64,000 nucleotides of DNA, from assembly GCA_036850595.1 (NCBI GenBank), contig CM072161.1, positions 7,585,905 through 7,649,904 on the forward strand. Direction: 5' to 3'. The notes under the pieces were generated by a model. That model searched no databases, was not told where the DNA came from, and worked only from the letters and a program-made list of their open reading frames with translations. A program made the translations under genes and the position numbers. Positions within the stretch are counted from its first letter, which is position 1. Every line of letters starts with the position of its first letter. The stretch comes from Rhyacichthys aspro. Lineage: Eukaryota > Chordata > Actinopteri > Gobiiformes > Rhyacichthyidae. Positions 11,675 to 23,914 of the stretch are shown here, piece by piece.

Positions 11675-13840
11675 GGGTGCATTAGCGTGTGAGAGTGTGT
11701 GTTTTTGTGTGAGCAGGTGCTTATGTGTACTAGTGTGTGTGCAAAAGTGGGCGGGGTGGTAGAAGCTACTGAAGAAAAATATCAGAGAAGGGGTGAGGGG
11801 CTGGACCCAAGACAAAAGACTTCTCCTTCTGTCTCTATCATGACAACCCCCCACCCCCTGTGCACACACATACACACACAGATGCACACACCTGATCAGT
11901 ATATTCTCTCAGACTGAAGCACCCCTCCCTCCATCCAGTAAGCCCTCCCAGCTCAGAGGACTCCACTGAGCAACGCTCCCACTGGACCTGCATCAGAGGG
12001 AATTTAGTTTTAATATTTTTTATTGCTACTCTAGCCATAATGACTCTTTATTTTGTTATTTATTGCTCTTTATCATTGTTTTTCATCACTGTCACTTTCA
12101 CCACTTCAGAGAAACATTATCTCTTGTTTCATTGACCAGTCCCCTTTTTTAAGTCATTCTTTTTATGTGTCACTTTTACAGACCACATTAACTTTCCCCT
12201 TTCCTGGTTTGATAAATACCAATTAAGTGATTATCGGCTGACTTTTTGTCACATTAGGACAACAAAAAACAGAGATGGTCCGACTCATAGTCAAACAGGC
12301 AGCTGTAGAGGCTTGCATTGCCTTGATTTGTGTACATACAGCAGTGATGGCTGCACTGGATTAAGGTCAGTTGGAGCAGGGTTGACAGACCTTGGAAAAA
12401 GCCGGGCATACGCTGACGCTGGGTTTAATGAGTCAGTGGATAGCAGTAGGAGGAAATAAACTTGGTCTCATTTTCTACATTGGACTACCAAAAATAAAAT
12501 AATTAATATTTATTTGTGTGGTGACATTGATTCCAGTATTTTAAAGAATTTCTAAAGCAACCTCTCTCTAATTTGGTTAAATAATGTTTTTATTTGATAG
12601 AGATTTGCATATCTATTCATTGCATTCTCTAACCTAATCAAATGACATAGACAGCTACTCTCATATGACTGTTAGCCTTTCATACAAACTCCTACTGCTG
12701 CCTGCTCGGCTTTTTTAATATGTCCGTCAACAAAATTGATGTCAACAAAACAAGGCTTATAAACTTGCCACCCAAATTTCCACATGTTGGTCTGCTTCCC
12801 TCAGTTTTAAATTCAGTGTGGTGAGATCCCAGCAGATAATAACAATGGACATACTTTCTGTACAACGCAATTCTTTGGTTTGATTCCGTGCCATGTGATC
12901 TCCCCTCAGGCTTCATCTCAGTTTATTGACGGGAAGCACCAAAAGTGGATAAGCCAAGTTGCAACACCTCTCAGATGACACACTCCTGTTTCAACACACA
13001 CACACACTTACAAAGGTCTCGCCTGTTCCTCTCGTGGCGCTGTCCCATATACCGGTCTGTCTATTATTGATGACTGTGGGCTGTAGAAGTGTGGGGAGTG
13101 TACTGGAAAAGGCACAATGTGGACAGTGTTTTTTTTTTCTTCTTCTTCTTGTTAGTCCAGTTGCCTTTAAAGTGAACTACCCCCAGCGCCTTCATACAGT
13201 GCATATTTAATGTAAAAAAAAAAAAAAGAGGCAGAAAAAAGTGAGAAAGCCTTCAATTCTCCCTCCCTATTTTTAGTGAATAATGTACTGTGATATTTAC
13301 GTAGGCTACAGAGATCATGTTGTTTGGCTGCTAATTTACTGTTAATACTATCTCTCGGTTGTGGCTTTGCTCATGGTGACCCCCCTTCTCCCCCTAAAAT
13401 GCCTCCTTGTCATAAAATTCTCCCTACATTTTGACAGGGAACCTTCGTGTCCATCACCTCGTATGTACCACCGACTTTTTCTATCGTCACGGCAATGAGC
13501 ATTTGGCTTTCCTCGGCTCTTCGTTTGAGACCGTGTGCTTTTGTTTGGCAGGGAAAAAAACATTGATTCACCGTCCACATACGTCGTAGAACCATGTGTG
13601 ACACCTCTCCTCGGACATGGTTGGCATTTGCAGTGATCTCAGGCCCGTTTGTGACAGTTGTCTGTATACACGGGACGAGAAGTGACTGCCAACATGGCCG
13701 CCGTAGGAGTCTGTGTCCTCTCCCTGGACGTTTCTCATTGTGGTGTATATTAGCATTAGGTAATATAGACCTCAATGCACTTTGCTTTGACTTGAATCAG
13801 CTCCTTCCAGTGAACCTGTATAGGTAATACCCAGAACTAG

Positions 13841-13854
13841 CCACTGGAGGGCGC
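13841..13854 (+). promoter_or_regulatory. CTCF-like motif
   Basis: CCACTGGAGGGCGC matches the CTCF core at 13 of 14 positions (G instead of A in the centre). It lies within the mark4 3' UTR. Confidence 0.35.
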
Positions 13855-14930
13855 CAATGTCTTAAATGTGAAACACTTCAATTTGTGGATATTTGCACAG
13901 GTACTTTATTTATTTTTTAGAATAATATCATTAAAAACAGGATTTATATCAGTCAGTTGATGGCTGTATATAAAATATATGAATATAGTATATATATTAG
14001 AGCTCAAGGTTTATTTATAGCTAGAGCAAGGGAAGTAATTCTAGTTTAAAGCAGTTTCTGTCAGTGACAATGGGGAACAAATCAACCTGCAATCCTGCAT
14101 GACTTCAGAGTTCGAGGTTTTAAAAAATGAAACAAGTCGCACATCTAGGATTGAAAGCTTTGTGAATTGCACACACAGTCAATTTAGAGATACAAAGAAC
14201 TGGTGCAGGTTGTAGCGCCACGACTTTCCCTTCAACAACAATAAAAAAAAAAAAAAGCAAACATGAGGGCTGGAGAGAAGTTTGGTAAATTCACTTCATC
14301 TCAATAGTAACTGGAAGGATTGAGTTTGTGTTCATAAAATGGGTTTTGAAGTATTCTGATGAGAGACAGTATGCTACAACATGTTCAGTTTAGATCCAGC
14401 ATGGACACTGGAAATATAATACACTTGAATCAAAATACCCCAGCTCATCTCAAAAGAGCTGAAGGTCGTGGGTACCAATCAAGCCATAGAAAACCAAGCT
14501 GTCTCCTGGTCACAAATTGAGTGAAAAAGCATTGAGGTCTGTTACAAAATAATCTAGTGTAACAATGTATTCTTAGTACAATATGGATGAACATTGTCTT
14601 AAGGTCAAATCTACTGTGAACAATTGTGGATATGAGTTGCGATGACTGAACTTGATGTATAGCTGCTTGGAGACAGAGTGTTACCGGTCTGGCTGCTTTA
14701 GGGTACAGTATTATGACCCCAGTGGGCTCAGTATTTAACATGCATTGTCATTTTGAATCTGTTTTTGAAAGAGGTTTTTGTTATATGCAAAAAGTCTGAA
14801 GATCATTGACAGTTTGACCTGTATGAGTAAGTTTACACTGTTGTACTGTTTCAATTCCTCCCCTCAAAAACAAACTGTAAACTGAGATTGAGTGGTTGTG
14901 GTATATGAGGGAAATATGGAGCTGAAGATT

Positions 14931-14936
14931 AATAAA
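14931..14936 (+). terminator. mark4: mark4 polyadenylation signal
   Basis: AATAAA, followed about 25-40 nt later by a GT/T-rich stretch (GGCGGTTTTTGTTATTTTGG) of the kind that forms the downstream element. It is the last good + strand signal before the convergent ckm gene. Confidence 0.7.
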
Positions 14937-15099
14937 AACTCACTGATGTTGGCGGTTTTTGTTATTTTGGTCTCATGTTTTCATAACTTTTTATTGTGAT
15001 GGTCACTCTGAAAATAAGAGTTGGTCCTGATGGTTTGCGTTATAATTGCTGTGACAAAAAACACCAAAATGAATTGTTGTGTTGTTACTTGGGGTACAT

Positions 15100-15105
15100 T
15101 TTATT
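15100..15105 (-). terminator. ckm: ckm polyadenylation signal
   Basis: TTTATT on the + strand is AATAAA on the ckm strand. It lies about 280 nt past the ckm stop codon, giving a short 3' UTR (15384 down to about 15085). The signal is about 165 bp from the mark4 poly(A) signal. Confidence 0.75.
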
Positions 15106-15383
15106 GAGCAATATGAACAGCTTCAATAATCAGTATTTTTTACAACAAAAAGTCGGTGATGCCACGTCTGCCAGGCGAACCTGGCTCAGTGGAGGCTGAT
15201 CCCAGGATGTTACCAACCAACACAAGAGAATGTGAAAAAAGGACAAAGGACAGTAAACAAGGCTGGAAGGAAGTAAATAAGGAGAGCAGAGTCAAGAGTC
15301 TCTATTGAGCAGCTGTTTCCTCTGCACTCCAGTAGGCTGGTGTCATCGCACATACTCTTGAGGAATACAGAACAATGTCCATT

Positions 15384-17062
15384 TTACTTCTGAGCGGGGA
15401 TCATGCTGTCGATGGCCTCGCCCTTCTCCAGCTTCTTCTCCATCTCAACCATGAGCTTGACACCATCAACCACCAGCTGAACCTGATCCACCTCAGAGGA
15501 GCCCAGACGGTCAGCGTTGGAGATGTCGAACACACCACCGACGGAGGCAGTGTCCACACCACCTGGAAACAATGACAAACAGTAAGTACAGAATCTCATG
15601 TAGGATTTTAAACAACAGCTGTAAGGTGTAGCAAACCTGTGCCACGCTTCTGCAGACGCAGCCTGGTGAGGATCTCCTCGAATTTGGCGTGTGTGCTCAG
15701 CTTGGGCAGCTTGACGTGGACACCACCACGCAGGCCAGTGCCCAGGTTGGAGGGGCAGGTCAGGATGTAGCCAAGATGCTCGTTCCACATGAAGCCATGG
15801 TTGTGCTTCTTGAAGATCTCCTCAATCTAGGGCAAAAAGAAAAGATTAAAATACATTTATTAGAAACACCTGCTACATTTATTAGCCTGCCAGTCACTAT
15901 GTAGTGGCACAAACCTTGGTCAGGCCAACACAGAAGCGTCTGAAGACCTCCCTCATGTTGCCACCCTTCTGCATAGAGATGACACGCAGGTGATCCTCCT
16001 CGTTCACCCAGACCAGGAAGGTCTTGTTGTCATTGTGCCTGAGAATAGATGGATGTGAAGGATGAGTTGAGTTGGTAACATAAAGTTACATTAGTGAGAG
16101 AGCTGAGCTTTTGATTAGCACTCACCAGATGCCTCTGCCGTCGGGCCAGTCACGGGCCATACCGGCGCAGGTCAGCAGGGGAGAGACGGGCTTGTCAAAC
16201 AGGAAGTGGTCAGCGATCAGCTGCTCCTGCTCGGCGTCAGTCATGGACTTCAGGGGATAGTACTTTCCCTTGAACTCACCATCCAGGCTGGTCAGAGCTG
16301 CAGGGAGCAATGGAGTAAATCTAAAGTTCCTGATGATTAGCTACTGTCCATGCACACCTCTGATATAGTCTTACCCTCAACAGAGAGCTTCTCGATGAGC
16401 CTGCGCTCGCCACGGCTGTTGTGGGGGGGCAGAGTGAATCCCTTGACGCTGCGGCCAGTACGGACACGGCTGGACAGAACGTAGTTGGGGTCCAGGTCGT
16501 CACCACCCTGACAACAGAATGATCAAATGTGATTACAAAGAATACATGGGTGATGAGTCAAAATCTTTTCTCTGTTTAAATAAGTTTGTGTCTTTTCAAC
16601 TGCACTTCTGCACCTTCAGGTTCTCGAAGTTCAGGTCGGTCTTGTGCTTGTCAGTGGGCTTGTATCCACCATGACGGTCAGAGATGACAGGGTCCAGCAG
16701 ATCCTTGAAGACCTCATAGGACTCCTCATCACCAGCGACGCAGCCAACAGTCATGATGAAGGGGTGACCTGAACACAGGAAGGACTGCTGGTAAGACAGC
16801 TACTCACTACAGTGTGGCCCATGATTACTTAAAATAATCCCATTCTAAATGCTTCTCTGCTGTTCTCACCAGGGTTGTCAACACCGGTCTGGATGACATC
16901 ATCCAGGGTGTAGCCACTGGGTGTCTGCTTGTCCCTCAACTTTCCATACAGCTCCTTGGTCAGGACCTTGGCCATATGGTTGTTGTGCTTGGACAGGTCA
17001 GGGAACTCCTCCTCAACTTTGTAGTTGAGTTTGAAGTTGTTGTGGGTGTTTCCGAAAGGCAT
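15384..17062 (-). CDS. ckm: Creatine kinase, muscle type (complete, 381 aa)
   Basis: A cytosolic kinase that transfers phosphate between ATP and creatine to buffer energy in muscle. Coding exons on the - strand: 17062-16870, 16768-16614, 16507-16375, 16297-16126, 16038-15915, 15826-15637, 15562-15384. They give 193, 155, 133, 172, 124, 190 and 179 nt, summing to 381 codons plus stop, the usual length of the family. The protein starts MPFGNTHNNFKLNYKVEEEF and ends EAIDSMIPAQK. It contains the guanidino-kinase signature CPSNLGTGLRGGVH with the reactive Cys, and the substrate-binding VSPLLTCAGMARDWP region. The start codon is the first ATG after a splice acceptor at 17078. It is preceded by a 924-nt intron and a non-coding exon. 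Fish usually have ckma and ckmb, and I cannot tell which this is. Confidence 0.98.
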
Positions 17063-18002
17063 GATTGCTTTTCTAACACTGCAGGAGACAGAGGAATGGG
17101 AAACTTTGTCTTAGTCCTTTGGTTTATATTGAATCAAGTTATTTTATTCTTATATGATATTGTCAACCATTGTGAATGTACTCCAGAGTTAAAAGTAACA
17201 GATTTTTTTCCCTTTCATTTAGATGTACAGGGCATTCTGCTAGACAGCTGCCATCCTGGTAACAAGTGTCGCTCAGCTCTTGAAGGATCAAATATCCAGC
17301 TTAAATAGATCAGGGGAGGAGCCTATGTTTGAATGTCTATCTTTAGCAGGAGCACATCTGACTTTATACCCTTTCTTCAAAATTTCCCTATAATATACAT
17401 TTGAATTCTTCTGGCAAGCACATATCTCCAGTTCCCTAGTTCACACTTTGATCCCGTCCTGTTCCTGAACACACTGGAGTTTCAGTTTTACAAAGTTATT
17501 GACACTTCACACCTCTCCTGAACCACATTTAAATCCTCTTTATCCTCTGTACTCAACTTAAAATTCACACCACGCTGATCTCAGAATCACATGCTGCAGC
17601 TGTATAGACTTAGTGATGAACTAGCAATAACACTTACATATAAAATAAATGTTAGATAATAAACCAAACAGTAATTGCTGTAATCATTTTTGCAATGCCA
17701 CATAAGGAGTTACTGCACATTTGAGGCCTTCAGGCATCTGTTCACATAAAACAAATGAAAAGGAAAACCTGTAGAAATCAACTAAAATCAAATTACATTT
17801 AAATAGCATTTACCATATAATGAATGCAGTATCAATGTTGTTCTGAGCTTACATAATGTGAGTTAACTATTCCAGGACTGTGGCTTTATCCTTCAGTCAA
17901 ATAATCACTAATAAATCACTGCCCCAAAAAATCTTTTGCAAAAAGGAACTCCTCCTAACCTAAAAAAAAAAGAGAAATAAAATACATTTGACATTACTTT
18001 AC

Positions 18003-18123
18003 CTGCACACCAGACAAGTACAGAGGTAACAGTCCTTGGGATCAGATCCTGTTCACCACAGCCAAAATAGGGGTCACCCAACTGTGGTGGTCACCGATTC
18101 TTCTTTATATACTCGGACACGTG
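18003..18123 (-). promoter_or_regulatory. ckm: ckm non-coding exon 1 and core promoter
   Basis: On the - strand, TATATAAA lies at 18111-18104. About 25-30 nt downstream (near 18078) is the expected start site, and a donor CAG|GTAAAG ends the non-coding exon at 18003. A perfect CArG box (CCTATTTTGG on the - strand) lies at 18071-18062, just downstream of the likely start site. A CACGTG E-box lies just upstream at 18118-18123. A one-mismatch MEF2-like site (CCAAAAATAG) is at 18594-18603. CArG, MEF2 and E-box elements are the known drivers of muscle creatine kinase genes. The start site itself is inferred. Confidence 0.65.
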
Positions 18124-18349
18124 CAGCCATTGGCCTGGCCATTTTAGTGCCTGCTGGGCCCTCATTGGCTAGAACAAATGTACGAAGAGTCGGACCAGTT
18201 TATGAAAGGGCCACACTTACATGTCAGTCATCCAAGACGGGTGCTGCAGCTGACCCTCACCCCCACACCCCACCCACCACCAACCCCCGACCATCCTGTC
18301 ACCCCCCCACCCCACTGTGGCCCATACATAGCACCAGTAGGATAGTACG

Positions 18350-21300
18350 AGTACATGAGAGTGTGCATAAAGTTGTCTTGCCTTAAAGGAGGAGTCAAGG
18401 AAACGCTGAAAAAAGCTGAGCCTCACTTTTGCAAAGCCTTGAGTAGTGAAAATTTTGACAATTAGTTTTAAATTAATCTCAATAAAGCATGCAGTCCAAA
18501 ATATTTTTCTGATCACTGCATATGTAAAGAGAAAGTCGGATAAGCAAATGTAAGCAAATATAATAGCCAATTGTTGTCCTCTGATTTGCATAAACCAAAA
18601 ATAGAAGCCTGTCCCCCGCCCCTTCAAGAATGCATGCTTTTTCTGATTTATTTGAATAAATTTGTGGTTAACTCTTAAGTGATAACCTTTCAACAGCCAT
18701 GAATAAGGCCTGCTCAAATTGGTTAAAGTCATTATCGGATATCAAGTCTTCAATGGGAATATCAGCTGACAGATGGAATGTTGAAGATGAAAGTTGACAC
18801 CCTCTTTGACACTAGCTTCATTAGCTCTTGTCGTTGATACAAAATTCTCCCAAATGTTTCACACTATTTTTTACAATTCTATTCCTCCAGTAGGCTATTG
18901 AAAGAGTTATGTATTCTGTGAATGTCTTTTAGTCTGATAGCTTTATCAGTCTACTTGTGACTTTAGTGTAAATCACAAAAATCAAATCAAAATATTGTTA
19001 AGATGCCAATCTGTCCTACAACACTAATCTTTACACTACTGTATGTATGTAATCATTCAGCACTGTTGTCTGGATGTGTAATGTTGGCACAAAATAAAAA
19101 TATACTTAAAGTATGCGACAAACATTTATGCTTCAACAAAATAATCAAGAAGCTTGCAATTTGACATATTGCCACAAAAATCTGTCCTATCTGCACACTG
19201 TCAGTCTCAGCGAATGAGCAGAGATAGGAGAGCTGGTTTGTTTACCATCATTTAACAGTAATGTTGCATCAGTAACTGTAATAGTGTTCCATATGAGTGT
19301 TATCACTGCCAACTTTCTAAGACAGGGGCACCCCATGCATCAAGCTGCCTATGGGATGCCCCACCAACTCAACCAGGCATCTGCCTGGCTCACACCTGCT
19401 TCTTCTAGTCGCTTATGCCATTACCACAGGGTGTTCTGCCAGAAAAGCATAACATGCCGCCAGCCCCTCTCTTAAATATCAGCCACTTTAGTCTTGAACT
19501 GTCCCATGGATCTTCAGCCACCCCTTCCACCCCACAACCCTACCTCTACTTCTACTTTGTTCTACTTTGCCTCTCTTTTTCCCGTCTGTCCAGAGCAGGT
19601 CTAATGTCCACTGGTCACGCTGCCCTTGTCTCCTGTTACACAGCTGTCTGCTGTCTGTCCTTAAAATGTGAGGTTGCCAAATAAGTCTCTGAGAAGGTCA
19701 CAATGCAAAGGAGTCACTATCAAACATGAATTTTGGGCCATTTGGAGTAGAAGATTCTTACAGATAGTAGGGGCTAACCTTTACTTTCTTCTGGGGTTAG
19801 ATGAGCCAGTGTGGCAGAGAAGTAGTATCATCTACAAATGAGACACCAGAGACTGGCTGCTGACATGTTACCAGCAGCAACTGAATAATGTCAGTCTAGA
19901 ACACTTATGCAACAGAGCAGTGACATGATGCTTGTCAACCATCATATAATGTCGGCTGCAGAGTTTATTTACAGCTGTCAGAAATGAGACAGATTACATT
20001 AATGTAAAACCTTTGCATACTATGTAATTCCTGCAATATGTGCAAATGAATTCTTTAGCTTGCCAATTGTGTGGTTCTATCGGTGTCTTCTTGTCCCACA
20101 GAGTGTTACCCGAGGAGAACATTAGTTTGTAGTATTGCAGAACACCTACTTGAAACATTAACAGGGTGACCCCTCACAGGAATTTCTGCCAACTGCACTG
20201 ACCTGGGTCAGAATAGCTCGGAGTCGTGCTGCAGCTGCGTCTACCACTACATTCAGCACATCACGTCACTAAACTTCTGTCACACTGTGAAAAATGTTGA
20301 GACAAAGAGTGAACTTGACTATAAGATGTGTAAGTATGATTCTGACTTGTGTAACACCGTGTACCTGGCAACCAAACAGTGATGTAGTGAACATCTAATA
20401 ATATCAACTTTATGGAGGACTACATTTAAAACTTGCAGCAACATTTAAATTCTCTTTTGCTTTTATTGAAGTGACTCAAGCACATTTAATTCCATCTTGC
20501 ACCTACTGAATTTAGTGGTTGTATTTTCCAAGGTGCTTGTGGACTGTTGGAGGCAGGTCTTCCTCCATTGAAAATAAAGCCTCCAGGGTCACGTGTGCAT
20601 AGTGTGCTCAGGCGGAGGCTATATTTGCCTCTCCATCTGCACCCTGTCAAACAGGAGCCCCATGCCCACATAAGATTCAATTTCATCGAGTCAGTTTTCT
20701 GCCATTCTGTCTTGTCCAATCAGACCAGGCTTCTCTCAACTTCGATAATCCTCTGAACTAGACCTTGCTATTTTTCAAGGATCGTTAAGAACTTTTGTGG
20801 CATTTTGAAGAAGTGGGATCAAATCATGACGGTAGTGAGCGGTAGTATCGTTGAAGCTTTTAACATAGTGTTAAACAAAATGTACTTGAGCAGAATGCCA
20901 TCTGAAAGGTGTTTGTTAAAGCAGTGCAAATATCAATCAATGAGATGCTTTGAGTTCAGTGTGCTAATTCTGTGGCTCACTGAACATATGATCATGTGAC
21001 CTTAAGTAACATTGTGCAGGACTATGCACCTGGGTCAGAGTCATGTCCATGGGGGGCACCAGATTGGACAATTAGAACGTACATTGGTTTGATCCTTTTC
21101 TATAGTTGTGTTAGTGTAATTGATCATAAACCTTTTATCCCATGCGTTAAGCTCATAATAATAAATGTAAAAATACTTTGGTTATCAGGTGGCTTTTGTT
21201 CATCCACCTAAAGTAGAGATAATGATTGTTTTATCCCTTCTGCTAAGTTTGTTTTAGCTTCACCACTTGCAATGGATTAACCCAATGTATTATCAGCAAC

Positions 21301-23750
21301 CCAGCTCAGAGGTCAGGAAAGTGTAAAACCCACAATGCAAAGGGGCATAGGGTATGTGACAGGTGTGGGCTGCTCCAAACAGACATGACCAGGTGCACAC
21401 TTATTTTGTTTAGGTCTCCATTGCAGAGGAGATCAGAATTTAGATGTTTGTTTGTTAAATTAGAGCAGTTTGTCTACACTGAACACCAACCGAAGTCTAT
21501 TTGAAAGTTATGCACCAAACTTCTCCCTGGAGACAACTGGACCTTACTACAGAGAAGTTGACACATGATGGAGTTACTCACTAACACTTGTGCATACATC
21601 AACACATGACTAACAATTGCCACTTGTGCGTTACATAATTGGAGTGTCTCCTTTGCCCTTTTTTCTGTGCTGCCTGTTGTCAACACGGATATATGAAGAA
21701 GACAAAACCCAATACACTGTAATGTGGTTTGTATTCAGATCATTGTGTCTTTTGTCTGTAACATTATGTGATTCTCAACTGCAGCTGCTCATGCTTTAGA
21801 CACAGAGTATATACTGCCCCCTGTTGCTCAGACACATGAACACCCAGGTCCTGTTTTCCTGCAGCAGTTTAAATCTGAACTCAGACCAGTCTCAGAAACA
21901 GGTTTAGAGTTGGGTCAGTCAACACTGAGTATGTTAGAATTAATATAATTATAGTTTGATAATATGTACCTTACCATTTATAAATATTTCTTTATCATTT
22001 TTATTGGTCTACATTAATCTCAGTACACGTGCTGCCTTAAGTATTTTTTGGTAAATCACTGTAAATGCAAAGCTTTAGTAACAGTGTATCTTGAAAGAAC
22101 TGAAGCATATATTTACAGGCAACTGAATGAATGTAATCTACACCTGCACACAAACGTATTTTAAAGTTAATGAAAAGTCGAGTTGAATTTGTAAATTTAG
22201 TCTTTAAATATATAAATGTGATCAAACTGAAAGCATTTACTGATGAACTCTAGACAGTGGGTTTAAAGTGACATCCTCATTGATGCATTCACAGCCTGAA
22301 TGAGGAAATAGATCATCCAATCAGACAGCCCCTTAAGGCGCTGCAAATAAGACTTAGCTAAACTCAGGCTTGGAGGACTAAAACTTGCAAGAGACCAGGT
22401 TAGGTTCACACAGCGAGTTACACAGTAAATGACTCAGAGTTTAGATGAAGTCCCTCTGTGAAGTGGAAAACTCTGAGTTTCTTTCATGTTTAACGTACTC
22501 TGAGTTTGCACTAAAACTGCTTCTCCAAACAGTTGTTCTGATGTTCATGTTTTTCACTTTAGCACATCTATACTGACAAGAATAAGATTAATTAAGTGAG
22601 TTACTCAATTAATTAGGCTAATTTAGGATGGCATTTGAAGAGGGTTGCATTGAAGACACTGACACAAACAAAGTTAGTTATGATTGATAATGTTATTTTA
22701 TGTTAATGTAATTTTTTGTAATTTGTGCCAGTCACAGTTTTAAATACGACTATAGACACTATTCTCATTCATGTTGTTGTGTATTTTTGTCTATGTACAG
22801 TTATATGTATGTTGTTTACTCCTGCTAGGGCCTCTTGGCCAGGTCATGTTTGTAAATGAGAACTGGTTTTCAAATATTTTACTTGGATAAATAGAGGTCA
22901 AATAAATAAATAAAAAAGAAGACATGCTCTTTTACACAGACCAGCAGACTCTGTGGTTAGTAAAGAAGTCTATGGTCCTCTAGAACCATGCAGGTGTGAA
23001 AGAATAAAAAACTTCCCTTTTCTCAGCCAATCAGTGCTCCCAGCTGAAAATAAAATACTATTTGACATTTATTCACAAACTAGTAAAGACCTGAATTTGA
23101 CTCTAACTCTCAGATGTGCACTAAAGAGAGGATGGGGCAGGGGCCTTCTGGAAATTCTGCTTTGTGCATTTAAATACTGTCATGTTCTCCTGAGATTCCA
23201 CTAGGCGGCGACATTTCTCATGAGTTTTGACTTGACCTTAATGATCAGTGCAGCAGTAGGCCTATAAAAGTTTAGGAGGTGGCTTTTATCTTTGACCTTT
23301 ATGACTGAAAATTTACACACAGAAACAAACAGGTTCAAGATCTCTAAAGGGGTTGACACATGGCACTTTCTTTTTATTTTGAGATCACTGTTGATTATAT
23401 CACATTATGTATATATCATCTCAAGACTGCAAAATGATGTAGTCCACGCACAATGCACAAGTTGTTCAGTGTAACTTTTAATTTCAAGGAAAGCCGCGCC
23501 ATGTGCTGGAGAAATGAGAGGTCAAAGTTCTATTAAGAGAAACTGCAGACATCAGGCTGATAAAAGTGTGACATATTTCTCAAAGGTGTGTCTGTCGGTC
23601 TTCAGGAAGCATCAAACAAAAATCAAATCATTCAAATCATAAACTATTCCACTCTTGATCTACATGTCTAAATTTTTACAATGTCACTTAAAAAACAGTT
23701 AATTAAAGATGTAGGTACACAATGCAAATGAATTGATTGCTTACGTTTCC
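18350..23750. other. Intergenic region between ckm and nccrp1
   Basis: An AT-rich stretch between the ckm promoter and nccrp1. Short open frames occur on both strands but none has splice context or resembles a known protein. The only element I recognise is the LINE-like tail at about 22.8-22.9 kb. Confidence 0.6.
22800..22920 (+). mobile_element. 3' tail of a LINE-like retroelement
   Basis: The stretch reads GGGCCTCTTGGCCAGGTCAT, then GTAAATGAGAACTGGTTTTC, then a TTGGATAAATAGAGGTC-type end, followed by short A-rich repeats (AAATAAATAAATAAAA). This arrangement is familiar from the 3' ends of fish LINE or SINE insertions. Only the truncated tail is present, and the 5' limit and any target-site duplication are unclear. 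Confidence 0.6.
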
Positions 23751-23914
23751 GGTGAACTGCGAAATATTAATCCTGCGCCTTTAAGAGGGCAGGACGACCG
23801 CGCAGTGCCAGTGTTTATTTCAACACCGGGGAGTGGCGTAGATTGCGCTTCAATAAAAATGTGCCAATACTTCCTGATTGAAACTCGCTCCCAGTGACTG
23901 TCCGTCTGAGCAGT

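Larger units (their letters stand above)
11675..14960 (+). other. mark4: mark4 3' untranslated region
   Basis: About 3.3 kb of sequence between the mark4 stop codon (11672-11674) and a canonical AATAAA at 14931-14936. No exon-like coding sequence was recognised in it. It includes GT/CA-rich stretches near 11690-11890, A-runs near 13213 and 14240, and an unusually CpG-rich block at about 13430-13720. Earlier AATAAA copies near 12475 and 12494 could give shorter transcripts. Confidence 0.7.

Noticed and set aside
13690..13706. YY1-like AACATGGCCGCC.
   Set aside because: The core differs from the YY1 consensus (ATGGCGGC), so it is not a credible site.
14445..14741. 98-codon - strand open frame in the mark4 3' UTR.
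   Set aside because: It has no homology that I recognise and lies inside the 3' UTR with no promoter or splice context.
21815..21835. Reverse CTCF-like CTGCCCCCTGTTG motifs here and near 36541.
   Set aside because: At least two core mismatches each, weaker than the sites reported.
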